A DNA stretch of 64,000 bases from Rhyacophila brunnea (lineage: Eukaryota > Arthropoda > Insecta > Trichoptera > Rhyacophilidae): positions 434,001 through 498,000 of the forward strand of contig JAGYXB010000966.1 in NCBI GenBank assembly GCA_022495005.1, in the 5' to 3' direction. The notes under the pieces were generated by a model, which saw only the letters and a program-made list of their open reading frames with translations, made no database searches and had not been told where the DNA came from. The first letter of the stretch is position 1. The number at the start of each line of letters is the position of its first letter. Below, piece by piece: positions 1 to 11,180 of this stretch. The translations under genes and the position numbers were made by a program.

Positions 1-664
1 ATATGGATATTTTCAATAAGAGTAGGGGTAATATTAGCATCTATAGACTTTTATAAGTATTATCAAGTATGCATAAAAACAAAAATTGTGTTTTTGAATC
101 TATAGTGTAATATAAAAAGATAGTATAGGATGGTTTTTATTTATTTATAACATAGAAACACTTTGGGCCCACGTTGGTCGCCAGTTATAGTATGTTTTAG
201 TTATAAAATAGAAACACTTCTGGTTTTAGTATTTATTCAGAGTTCACAGAGATTAATCAACAATAACAGAGAATATTTTAAACGGTACACGAAAACAGAT
301 TAACAAGAAAAGATGACTCGCTCGACCAAATAACCAAATGAATTTGCAAAAGGATTAGTTCAGTTCAGGTAGGTATCACATTTGACAACTAGATACCACA
401 CTTATCACTAGAAACAAATCTCGATAGTGTAAGGTAGTTAGTCTCAAAATAGAGGACTTGTATGATCAAAAGGGTCAGAGCTAATCAGACTAAACTGACT
501 GGCTATAAGACTGTGAGAAATCTGTGAGAGATATCAATAATTAAGGAGTCAACATAGAATTAAATCCTAATCCGTCTATATTGTCCAGTCAATGAACAGC
601 GCCATCTATGTGTATCTTTTCGAAGTCACGCCACTATAATAGATATTTTTTTTCAATATATATA
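1..664. other. AT-rich non-coding DNA
   Basis: No coding frame, RNA gene or element with recognisable ends is seen here. A loose direct repeat (a motif containing ATAGAAACACTT at about 150 and 210) is the only internal structure noticed. Confidence 0.6.
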
Positions 665-920
665 TCGTCACTGTTCTGGCAGAAGACACTAATTCGAAAA
701 AATGACATATTGAGTTAGTTATACCAAAATGTTCCTTATTTCAAACTTTACCGTCTGGAAACCTTCTTAATAAATAAACAGTCTTTATTTTAAATTCATC
801 CTTCTACGATTACTTAATAAACTCACATGATAGACCATTTCAAACATTTTAACAACTTCAAAGTCAAATTACTCAAAACTAGTATTCTCCAGTTAGTGTG
901 TTCTGCCAGAACAAGGACGA
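665..920. mobile_element. TA-flanked MITE (Tc1/mariner-like), copy 1
   Basis: The 256-bp element is bounded by TA dinucleotides (663-664 and 921-922). Its imperfect terminal inverted repeats of about 25 bp read TCGTCACTGTTCTGGC at the left and TCGTCCTTGTTCTGGC when the right end is reverse-complemented. A nearly identical copy lies at 47686-47943 in the same orientation. It has no coding capacity, so it is probably mobilised by a Tc1/mariner-type transposase. That is inferred from the TA duplication only. Confidence 0.8.
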
Positions 921-922
921 TA

Positions 923-1460
923 TTATGGTTTCGTTTTAATATTATGGAATTGGGCCGGCGTCCGATTGTACCGGCGGCCAATTAACGGAGGCCAATCGCC
1001 GGAGGCCAGTTCGCGGTGCCAAATCGTCCTAGACCCAATATACATTGGTATATAATTTTTCGGGAAATCGTACTTGAAACACGTTCAGTACAGAAATATT
1101 AAGACAAATTATTAGTATACGACATTTTCTAGAGCTAAAGTATCAGTTTACAATCAGGCTTCATAGAAAAAGAAAATCTCACTCTTGTATCCAGTTACTT
1201 GTGTCAGAAAATAATTATCGTCCCTGTCACATGTTTCAGCCACTCTCGTAATGAGGGTTTTTCGCTGGGGTCTGAGGCCAACGTTCGGGGTCCTGATCTT
1301 TCTCAAGTGACGCTGTATACCTGTACAGCATCATGAAACAATGAAAGAAGATATCTCACCATAGGTTCAGTATTGATTATAGTTACTTTGTCAGCTACCG
1401 TAGCTGTGAGTATCAAACTAACAAGTTGTAATATAATGTGGTCGATAATCTTAAATGGAT
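923..1460. other. unassigned DNA with a short GC-rich microrepeat
   Basis: No gene is seen. A GC-rich patch at about 952-1025 repeats a GGCGGCCAATT / GGAGGCCAATCGCC-like word four times in an otherwise AT-rich setting, and looks like a degenerate short tandem array. Confidence 0.4.
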
Positions 1461-1637
1461 TATTAATTAACTATTTTTTTATTCAATGAATAATTCACAA
1501 GATTTAAGAATGTAACATTCTAATAACTATTGAACATACCTACATAATTTTGAAAACACTTCTGAGGAAATATAAGTATATTTCTTAAATCTTGTGAATT
1601 ATTCGTTGAATAAAAAAAATAGTTGATTAAAAATTAT
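1461..1637. mobile_element. foldback MITE
   Basis: The sequence ending AATTCACAAGATTTAAGAA at about 1490-1509 is repeated inverted at about 1582-1636, giving roughly 50-bp terminal inverted repeats around a short centre. The left arm occurs again alone at about 21812-21866, so this is a dispersed family. No coding capacity. Confidence 0.7.
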
Positions 1638-1688
1638 TAGCAAGTTCAAGTAAGTTATAATAAAAAATCTTTTGTTGCATTTAAGTAG

Positions 1689-1915
1689 GACTCCTTTAGT
1701 ATAGTGGTCTATGTGCGTTGGCGCGATACCCGAGAGATGCAGGTTTGATTCCTGCGGGGTGTCTTACTTTTTTCAAAAAGATGTTTTCTTATTTATTTTC
1801 TCAGAAGTTTCCTTTATTTTGTTAACTGTCAATTCATGGTGGAACTGCATTGTATTGTTGTTTTTATTTAATAAAACGCAATTTTTTTTATATAGTACTT
1901 ATTCCACTTTTAATT
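1689..1915 (+). mobile_element. tRNA-derived SINE, family 1
   Basis: The head (about 1689-1770) resembles a tRNA, with a box-A-like TAGTATAGTGGTCTA and a box-B-like GGTTTGATTCC, followed by GTCTTACTTTTTT. The stems are too poorly paired for a functional tRNA. A related head lies on the - strand at 21958-22042. The body (about 1815-1915) recurs at 33865-33975 without the tRNA head. This supports a retroposed tRNA-derived element rather than a tRNA gene. Confidence 0.6.
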
Positions 1916-1919
1916 AATA

Positions 1920-2619
1920 TATTAGGACCGGTTTCGTCCGCTTCAGTGGGACATTTTCGACTGAATACATTTTTTTTTTTAAACAATATTTATCAAACAA
2001 AATTCAAAGCGATAGAAATAATATAACAATAGGTACATAATAATTATCCGTCCAATAATACCTTCCCAATAACAGACAAATTTAAAACTAATGAGGTTGG
2101 ACATTAATATTTCATACTACGTCAGGGGCATTAAACAAATTATTTAAAATATTAACAAACCACAAAATATGAAACAATCTACACTTACAATAACATTAAT
2201 ATCAACAAATAATTATAATTAGTCAAAATTACCAATATTTTTTTTTTTTTTATAAAAAAATAAAATAAAATTATCAATTGAAGTGAGATGGAATAAAAAA
2301 CAAATACAACCAAAATATGAGTCAGAATTCAATAAAAATAATAAATAATGTACAATATATAAAGTTATGTTTTGACAATCCCAAATATTAAATAGGGTAC
2401 AATAATGGAGAAGACACAAAATATAATTGATCATTTAACAAATTAGAATTGGGCAAAAATACTATTATTAGTACTATTATTATTATTTGCTATACTATAA
2501 TATACTATTATTAGTACTACTATTATTATTTTAATGAGTTATTTTTTTAACACGTATAAATATTTAAATGTATAATTTATCTTTTTTTTCTCGCTACACC
2601 TCTGAAACATATATAAAAA
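1920..2619. other. AT-rich unassigned DNA
   Basis: No gene, repeat with clear ends or RNA is recognised. Short open frames here are AT-rich and low in complexity. Confidence 0.5.
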
Positions 2620-2712
2620 ATACACCGAACGGGACTTAAACCCATTTCCATCGAATTGAGGATGCTCTGCTTTAGTAATGCTTGCTGTATTCTTACATTA
2701 ATACACTACAAC
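2620..2712 (-). mobile_element. possible tRNA-derived SINE head
   Basis: Read on the - strand, a box-B-like GGGTTTAAGTCCC lies downstream of a weak box-A-like region. No good cloverleaf can be drawn by eye. It could be a degraded SINE head or chance. Confidence 0.3.
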
Positions 2713-2714
2713 AC

Positions 2715-2737
2715 GGTGGTGGTGGTGGTGGTGGTGG
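2715..2737. repeat. (GGT)n microsatellite
   Basis: Seven consecutive GGT units plus GG; a simple-sequence repeat in non-coding DNA. Confidence 0.95.
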
Positions 2738-2739
2738 CT

Positions 2740-5326
2740 CGCGGCAATGACAAGTTTGGAGGCCCCCTTTTTAAAATGTTGCCTACGCTACAAACCACCA
2801 TTTTAAACCATAGGTGTTAAAAATGGCTCAATAATAATTTGGCAGAAATTGAATGTTTTATAATACATTCCTGTTGATTTTTTACAGAGAACAATATGCA
2901 TATTTTTAAGATTTTCGTGCTTTCTGACGAAGCAATCGCAAAATCTGCTTCATGGGAAACCACCACTGACTCTAGGTACTTTATTTTACACTTACACTAT
3001 AATATAGATTGCTACAATCTTACATGTTGGGTGTTACACTTTTTAACGAAAATATAGTTTAATTTAAAAAGTATAATTTATTATTTCACAAATACAATTT
3101 TCAAAAATTGCATATTAAAAAAAAGAACTTCTACATTTATTTTATTTTACAATTATAAAATAATGTAAGCCTTATGAAATTATTGTTATAAATAAGTGGT
3201 GCACGAAATATTCAAAAGAAGGGTCAATTTTTTCCAATTTCTAACTTTTGACAAGCCGCAGTGGGTAAAAGTGTTGAAAAATAATTATAATATACTAGAC
3301 GAGACATAACTACATTTTATTATTTTTAATTTAATAGTTACATACTATCAATGATGAAGTACTTGTTATTTTGGGGCACGGTTTGTGCATCACTGTTATA
3401 AATAATACAATATAACTTAATTTTCAATTTAATGACAATTCTTTGTATGCACTATAAACCTATATAGGTATCACATATATAATCAAATAAATACTAGTCA
3501 TCTTCGAAGGGTTCCTCTATTCTCTAAGCGTGTCCCGATTTAAGATGCTAATCAATGCATATTATGTGATTCTAGAACGGGGGGTCCTAGAAGTAAAAAT
3601 GGATCCGTAAATCTTTTTGACTAAAACAATTGGTTGGGCCAATTGTGGTTGACGTCATTCCTTATTTCCTCACCTACCTCACATTTTTATGTATTATTGT
3701 CACAAGACCAGGTAACCAGCAATTACGGGTAATCAGCCGACCGTGATTGAATAATATTGAGTTAACTCGAGTGACATCCAAAAAGCGGACGTGTGCAAGC
3801 TTGTTGTAGCTTTACCGTCGCTAACTACAGCGTGACTTATACAAAACGTATCTGTTCAACCTTCGTTGCACTAAGTCTGTTACGGTTTGAGTGAACGTCG
3901 CGTCTATATCATACATCCTGAACTTATCATCATCATTCATCAACCTCATATATCATCCATCAAAAGTGCACCGTCCGTTTACCAGTGCGTTAGTACGTGA
4001 ACACCGAACCGGCTTGCGCGCTAGCCCTCTCAACATAAAGGTCAGTGTCTGGCATCCTAAAATTACAGTGTACTGCTATAAACGCAACCAAAAATGTTCT
4101 TAATAGAATGCTGTGGCATTTTTACATTAATAATTTTCCGTATGTCCCTATTATAAAGTGCTACAATAAATCTTTTATATTTACTTTCATAGTGTTTGTG
4201 AATTATTAAATTATATTTTATTTGAAAATATCAACAAAAACAAGATTCGCAATGTTGTATCTCCATAGTCATTATCAACAAGTGGCAAGTGTCGTATAAA
4301 TTTGAATGAAAAATTACATTAATTCTTCCTTCCTTCGTTGTTTAAGTATCGTGGCGGTTCATTGCTAAATATTCAGTCACTTTCGGTGATATTTACAATC
4401 ACAAAGCGCGCCGGAGCTTTTAAATAAAACTTTTAATGCCCTATAACCAAACAGAATGACCGCAAAGTTTAGAAACCAGCTTACAACAAAGCCCCAGAAT
4501 ATAGATATTATAATGAAACTCAATTCGAACATTTTTCGGTATTTTTTTTGTAAAGCACCGGAAGGAAAGTTTGATTTTTTTCTGAATAATTGAGTGTATT
4601 CAACGAAGCGTATTTCTTTTATAATAAAAATTGGGATAACATTTGTTAATTTCCTGTGAATCCGAAAAAAATATGCAAATGTAAGAAGAAAATATATATT
4701 TTTTAATTCGTCATAATAATTAGCTAGCCAGTTTATTAAAACCAGTGCATTTATAGAATATTTATAATTACGAAAAATAACGGTATTATAATTAATTATA
4801 TTTATCCATAAATAATTCTTTTTGGTTAAAACAGTTGGAAAATGAAATGTTTATGAAATTAAATAAATCTAAAATTAAAATAAGCAAACCCAAAAGGCTA
4901 TAGGTAGAACGCAGTTTACTTATATAATTATCCATCTCCTTAGATTGTGCTGTACAACACGTGACTTAACTACCCCCAAAGCTATATATACATAGCATTC
5001 CCAATACGGTTTCGTTAGCTAAAACAAAACCATTTAAAAATAGTTTTTAATTACATTTGACAGATATAATAAGAACAGTGCATAGTGGGCGGTGGCGTTT
5101 ATTATAACTGAGTTATTAGGTTTTTAATATTAATACTATTGACCGAATGTACTTGATGGAATTTGAATTTAAATTCTAATGGATTTAAACTTTTTACTAT
5201 TCCATCTGAGTCATAATGGAATAGTACAAAACTCAAATCCTTTAGAATTGGTAGGGTTTTTATTTCTAACTAACTAACTAATTAAGCTAAGTCGTCAAAA
5301 TAATCAATTGTTAAAATAATATTTCG
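2740..5326. other. unassigned non-coding DNA
   Basis: No convincing gene. The region 3780-4040 is richer in GC and ends in an AAAG|GTCAGT sequence that could be a splice donor of a + strand non-coding exon, but no coding frame or partner exon supports this. The remainder is AT-rich. Confidence 0.4.
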
Positions 5327-5640
5327 TTAAGGTTATACCTCAGCTGAGGCACGGTCTAAAACGATCGTGACCACGCGACGCGAAGATTGTGCAAACGACG
5401 CTTGCAGAACAAAACATAATTTGTCATAAAAATTCAACATGCGTCCATTTAATGTTCTATTAGTAATAATAATAATATATTCGTTGACATGTTCTCGTTT
5501 TCAAGTAAATGGGTAACGTTTTTTAGTCATCTTTACACGATTTAAGAATTAATACCCCCGTCGCCATCACTAAACAATTTGACGTGTTCACAGCTCGACT
5601 TTCGCTCTCCGATTGCCAGCGAATCCAAAATTTCGTCGCA
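5327..5640. repeat. dispersed 300-bp repeat, copy 1
   Basis: Shares extended similarity with 36845-37170 in the same orientation, from TATACCTCAG through AAGTAAATGGGTAACG to the CAGCTCGA region. It begins with the 12-bp palindrome CCTCAGCTGAGG, changed to CCTCAGTTGAGG in the other copy. Terminal repeats and target duplications were not resolved, so the class is unknown. Confidence 0.7.
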
Positions 5641-6190
5641 CTTATAGTTGAAAATTATTTTCCGTTTCACTGATGCTCTTAAAGCTAAAGTGGTACTTTT
5701 TTCGAAAGGTTTCGAAAAATCTCGCGGAATCCCTGGCAGGACTTGTGGAATCCTCTTGAGCATAAATGATATAATATGTAGGTATACTATCGTATAGCTA
5801 ATGATAATCATTACGTCAACTAATAAACCAACAGGTGCAGAATGTGAATAAAATAAAAGTGATAGCTACTCAATGTCTGATGAAAGTATCTCCGTCGTAG
5901 AGATAACGACAGAATAATAATGTGTCAAATGTCATTTTTATCGTCACATGTCACGTTTTGGCAGACATAATAATATTACTGCATGTTATGTCGGCTGATT
6001 GACGTACCGGGTATATAGTCTACTTTTTTCGTGTACCAAATTGAAATGGCAGACATGTAACCACATAAAAACGTACATTTTTTTATTGCCTATTTCAGCG
6101 TTTCTCAAACTTGGCATAGCTACGATTCCGTCTTTCAGTATAATTTTACAAGAACCAGTCAATATAACATTCATTTAACAGTGACTATAG

Positions 6191-6650
6191 ACACGGTGGC
6201 CGAGTGGTAACCGCGTAGGCTTTTTATGTAGTGGATACCGGAATCAAATCCTGGGTATTAGTATAAACGTAATAGATTGAGCATGTGACTAACATGATGT
6301 TGTTTTTCGTGCAATTAACCTTTTGATGGCATCATAAAGGTTGATTTTTTTTAAATATACAATATTCGTGAATATTACTGAGGTTAAATTTGTAATTATT
6401 TTTATCATTTTACTTAAATATATACATAAAAACACAATTTCTCGTCGATTTTATTATTATGTAGAATGTATGTATTATGTATTATGGCGCATTGGCAAAT
6501 CTCTGTAATGCCATATTACTCTTTTTTCTAAATAAACAACAAAAAAAATGTCCGTTTCTACACTATCAACCTTCACATTGTAGAACCCCATATGATCGTC
6601 TTTAAGTCGGACGTGGTTTAAAAAAAAGACTAAAATCAAGGCGACAAACA
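6191..6650 (+). mobile_element. tRNA-derived SINE, family 2, copy with internal disruption
   Basis: The head ACACGGTGGCCGAGTGG resembles a class II tRNA box A and is followed by a degenerate box B (AATCAAATCCTGGGT). The body motif GATTGAGCATGTGACTAACAT matches GGTTGAGCAAGTGGCTGACAT in the copy at 13798. The family tail (CCATATGATCG ... CGGACGTGG) appears at about 6587-6616, so about 200 bp of other sequence seems to separate body and tail. Confidence 0.55.
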
Positions 6651-7084
6651 ACTGACCTATTGATTTTATTATTATATACTGTAAAATATTCAATATTTGA
6701 CTAACTGTAGATTTTTAACATGATCCGTTTTCTCGGCTACGAAAAATTGTGACCCATTGATTTGTAATGCACTCTTCAATAGTATTACAAAGGATTTATT
6801 CTCTTTTTCACAGTTCATATATTTACATATTCAATACATCCGCTTGTGCATTCAGTTATTACAGTAAATTAACTTTTTGTGTTGAATACTTAATTAGTTT
6901 TTTTATCTTTTTTTATACTTATAAATCCTTGACTGACGGTGACAAATATTCGTACCCTCAAAGAAACGGGAAACTACCGATAAGTTATGCGTTGTATTCA
7001 AACCAAAAAACGGTACCTACCTCAGCCACACAATACAAAAGTATAATTACCCATCTCGTTATTCAAGAAAAGATCAACGGTAAA

Positions 7085-7524
7085 CAGTGACGCCCCGTGG
7101 GGGTAGGCAGATTGAGCGTCGCTTGGGTGCGGCAGTTACTGGAAGGGCGGCAAATTGAGGAGAATCATTTCGTATAGCTATAGAAATAGCTACCTAAACT
7201 TAGTAATAACGAAAATATCTTTCCATTAAAAACAATCAGCTCATTGGTTGGAAATAAAAATATTAATTAACATACAAGGTTTAACAGGACTACATTTTTG
7301 TCGGGTTCGCGATGTCTAGTTTACTTCCGTTGCCCTTCGACGTTCTTGGTGACCAGAAATCGATTTAAGTATGCCAAAATCTTTGTATCGCAAAAATGAC
7401 ATGTATTACTGACGTCAAAAAATGGGGGAAAATATGTACACATTTTTCGATATTGGAGTCATGAAAAAATGATAAAAAATACTATATAAAAAATGGGTCG
7501 GCATTTTGTCTAGGGACGTCACTG
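7085..7524 (-). mobile_element. hAT-type non-autonomous element with perfect 8-bp TSD
   Basis: The ends CAGTGACG...CGTCACTG are flanked by a perfect 8-bp duplication ACGGTAAA (7077-7084 and 7525-7532), the hallmark of hAT insertion. Its reverse complement matches the 588-bp element at 49291-49878 over most of its length, with an internal deletion. There is no coding potential. The open frame upstream (6767-7090) runs into this element and is not taken as a gene. Confidence 0.85.
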
Positions 7525-7683
7525 ACGGTAAATATATAAAAGGACAACGCTGCATATTGTGTCTTAATAACTTAAGAACCTCCATGATTAGTACGAGTTC
7601 AGCTCCACTAAACTGTTCCGGGTATCAGATAATAGAGCGGAGATCCCCCTGATAGTGGCTGACTTTCGATACAAATAGATTAC

Positions 7684-8485
7684 CAGTGACGAGAGGTGGA
7701 GGTGGGTTGTTAAGATCATACATAAATAGTGCACACCAAACTCTATCGGTCATACTTTTATTTGTTTTCATTGGACTAAGAATACAATTTGCAGACGGTG
7801 CTGATTAGTTCTTAAAATTCAAATAAACCATGCCTAATCCAAACCATAATAGTATAGGTATGCCAATGGAGAAGGGTGGAGATATGATGTCAAGATCCGC
7901 CATGAACAGTGCCCATTAAGCTTTGTCAGTCATACGTATTTATTTTCATTGAACTAAGACTAAAATTTACAAAATACTAAAATTTCAATAAAAACAAATA
8001 TGTATGACTAAAAAAAAATATTTTTACTATTTTTGTCGGATTTTAACAGCCTACCTCCACCCTTCGCCACTGAGTCTGGTATGCTATGGGTGAGCCGACA
8101 AAAAATGTGCAAACTTTTTCAATCATACTTGTTCGCTTTCTTTGAATTAAGAATGTATATTTTTACAGATGGTGTTGTTAATTTTTTTAAATTCATGAAA
8201 CTCTGCCTAACCAAACCTTAAATGTTAAAAAATATTCTTCTCTCTATCTATAGAATATCTAAAATTATATATGTATGGCTTAAAGGCATAATTTTAGATA
8301 TAGATAAATAAATGTTCTTTAACTATTATATACTATAGCTTGGATTAGGCAAGGTTTAATTGAATTTAAACAGACTTAAATTGAAAACTAACAAACACTA
8401 TCTACACATTGTAGTATTATTTTAATGAAAATGAATACGTTTAGCTGACAAAGCTTAGTGTGCACTATTTATGTCGGATCTTACA
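7684..8485. mobile_element. hAT MITE of the CAGTGGCGAAGGGTGGAGG family, composite copy
   Basis: The left end CAGTGACGAGAGGTGGAGG begins at 7684, followed by the family body (AAATAGTGCACAC, TTTGTTTTCATTG). A second short copy with both ends is nested at about 7867-8072 (GAGAAGGGTGGAG ... CCACCCTTCGCCACTG). The outer right arm is recognisable up to about 8485 (GTGCACTATTTATGTCGGAT) but lacks the terminal bases. No matching TSD was found, consistent with a truncated or rearranged copy. Confidence 0.65.
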
Positions 8486-8489
8486 GCCT

Positions 8490-10849
8490 GATGATAATGT
8501 TCAATGTGTTCATGTCATTTATTGTGTTATTTATTTTATTTTATCAAATTGTTATATTTTATTATTATTGTACCTACTATAATCATTGTTTAGTGTCATT
8601 CTCGTATTATATCAATTGCAATGCAACCCATTTTATGAGCACTACCCATCTATAAACAAAGAAATATAATAAATAAATAGGTAGGTTAGGTATATATTAA
8701 AGAAACATCTGAATTGAATATTATTACAAAATTTTAATGTTATTAGTGAGAGCATCAAACGCTTATGTGGTAAAACACATTGCTCGGAATACGTTGTTTG
8801 TGAGTTAAAATCCTATTCATTGGAAAGAGTGTTTTTTTTTCTCTATGCCAATTTCCAATGTGTGTTTATGATTGTTAAACCATACTGCGAGACAATCATC
8901 AAGCAAATTTATTTGATTATCAACATATTTTTAAGGTGTAAAACATGGATTCGTATATCGCATTCTCTTTCTCGGTTAGGCAAATAATGACTAGCATTTT
9001 ATTAATTAAAAAAAAAACACTATATTATATGCTCCATCTGGATTGGACTTCGAAATTGTTATTTGGACAAGAATGGTTTATATACCGATCGATAATGGTA
9101 TGTATGGCGACTATATATTACGTTTATGATATATCTACATCAGATAATGTCGGATACACCGTATGATAACGATAATTGCTATACAAAAATAGAAAAGATT
9201 CTATTGAACTTTTAATCTAATGCTCCAAAAAAATATATTCTTTGAGTTATATACGCTCGTATATAACGAAAATAAACAATTAAATATACACACATTTGTT
9301 TTTCATTGTATTGTAAGCATTGTATAGAAAGCAATATGAATCATTATTTTCATGGCATACTTTTAATATTGCAAACTCTGTCGTTTGAATCGATTACAAT
9401 TACTAATAATAAAATAAATTGAAGCTTGTATCCATGATTTCGAAATGTTTGCCTTTTGATCAGCGTTTTGATTAGTATTTTAAAATTATTTTCTGTCCGT
9501 TTGTTCCATTATAACAAAACATTATAAAAATACTACTAAACCAATGTTAAAGAAATATTGAAATTGTTAGTAAAATTTAACTATTGTTTCATTTTGATAC
9601 CACGAACGATTTTGAAGTTATGATAAAACTTCTCGGAAAAACGCACTAGCAATAGTTCATCACGACTTGGTAAAGTTGTCGAATAGCAGCGTTAGATTGG
9701 TGACGTGAGGTGATGTATGGGTATAGAAGCGCTTGCATAAATCTGTTTTTTCTCAAAAATTCGAATCGAATCAATCTATTTCTTCATTCTGTATACCTAT
9801 CTCTCTACTTTTTATTTTCGTGTTTTACGCAGACGTTGTCGCGGGCGATCGCTAGCCAGTTATATCATTTTGTTTTATTCAATCTATTATTGTTTTGATT
9901 GCATACTAAAGCTCAAAAGGAATTATTGTTTACACTATATTTTTACTAGCATTATAGTTAATTTTACGTGTGACAACCTTTCAATTACGAAATTTATCAA
10001 TAATACTACAAAGTCATAGTATCTATTATATTAAGTCGACACTGGTCGAATAACAGATAAAAACTAACTGTCATATATGGTTAACGAGGGTGTTAATAAA
10101 GGATTGAATGAATACAAGTAACAATGCGACTTTAAATTCTACATAATTTATTTCAAAAATCAGAAACGATTCAGTATTACTATTCCAAGAAAAATATTTA
10201 TATTTCTTTATACTTATTATTTTTTAATATTTGAAGGAGGTCAAGTAAAGCCAAAACATTCTAATTATATACTTACGTTACTATGAAAAAAAATATTTTA
10301 TGCACCACGTCCATTGGATATAATCCAATGGTATGAATAAAATGCTAATAACTTTTTATATAACATGTTTGTATCATATGTTTTACGCATATTATATAAG
10401 TATATATGTGGTGATATTTAAACTATTCTAAACTCGCTCTTTTAAATATTTATTAATTGTACTCATTTGATTCTTAGTATTTCAATAATTATTGGTTAAA
10501 ATATACTATTAATATAGTAAGCATTATTTAACTTATTCGGAGGTAAACGTAATGCTCGTAACTATTGATTAAATGGTACCTATTTTTTTTCTTCTAGGAC
10601 ACTAAGAACACTGTTATCTATTCAATCATAAATTATATTTTTGTATATTTATTTCATATAACCTATAGGCAACATTACTTGAAACTTAAAGTATACGACG
10701 TATGTATATATAATATATATATTACTTAAAATAAGTATAATATTGGATTATTAAACACAGTGTTGACTGTTACATTTATATTTATAAGGTAATTTCAAAG
10801 TTATACTGCAGTAGTACATAATGGCAAAACTTTTAACGGCCTACCAACA
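8490..10849. other. AT-rich intergenic or intronic DNA
   Basis: No gene recognised. A weak tRNA-like box B (GAGTTAAAATCC) near 8805 may be a degraded SINE. The open frames at 8945-9166 and 9710-9898 have no recognisable motif and AT-driven composition. Confidence 0.45.
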
Positions 10850-10884
10850 TTAAGTAAAGAAAAAAGAATAAAAACAAGACTCAC

Positions 10885-11180
10885 CTGTGGCTTCAAACCG
10901 TGTCGCACTGTGGAAGGGGTTTCCCGGGCGTCGCGTTAGGTTTGCGTATCCGGCGTCGCGGCGCGAAAGACGTCGACGTGAGCGCGAGAGGCGGCCGGCT
11001 GGCGGACTGACTCGCCGAAAGCCTGCCAGCGTCGAAGCCTCCGCCCCCTCCCCTCTCTGCCTTACCACAAAAGCTCTCCCGGGATTGCACAAGTGAGGAT
11101 TATTGCAACGTATTTTACGTGGTCGTTATTTGGGCGTCTGTCTGTTCGATGCAGCGTTGTTTGTTTATTCTCGAAGCTCG
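10885..11180 (-). other. GC- and CpG-rich island; candidate first exon/promoter
   Basis: About 300 bp are strikingly rich in GC and CpG compared with the AT-rich surroundings. On the - strand the block ends in CCACAG|GTGAGT, a near-ideal splice donor with the exon edge at 10885 and the intron at 10884 and below. An open frame on the - strand crosses the block from an ATG at 11092, but it has no recognisable domain and other frames are open too because of the composition. The most plausible reading is a 5' exon and promoter of a gene on the - strand whose remaining exons were not identified here. A decayed GC-rich repeat is the alternative. Confidence 0.35.

Noticed and set aside
1689..1765. 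tRNA gene candidate
   Set aside because: The boxes are present, but acceptor and anticodon stems do not pair and the sequence continues into a repeated SINE body.
3780..4040. Possible + strand non-coding exon ending AAAG|GTCAGT
   Set aside because: Only a donor-like motif supports it; no coding frame, promoter or acceptor partner was found.
6767..7090. 107-aa + strand open frame
   Set aside because: It has no recognisable domain, its composition is AT-driven, and it ends inside a hAT element that inserted at 7085.
10887..11096. + strand open frame in the GC-rich island
   Set aside because: All frames are relatively open because of the composition, and the splice-donor evidence is on the opposite strand.
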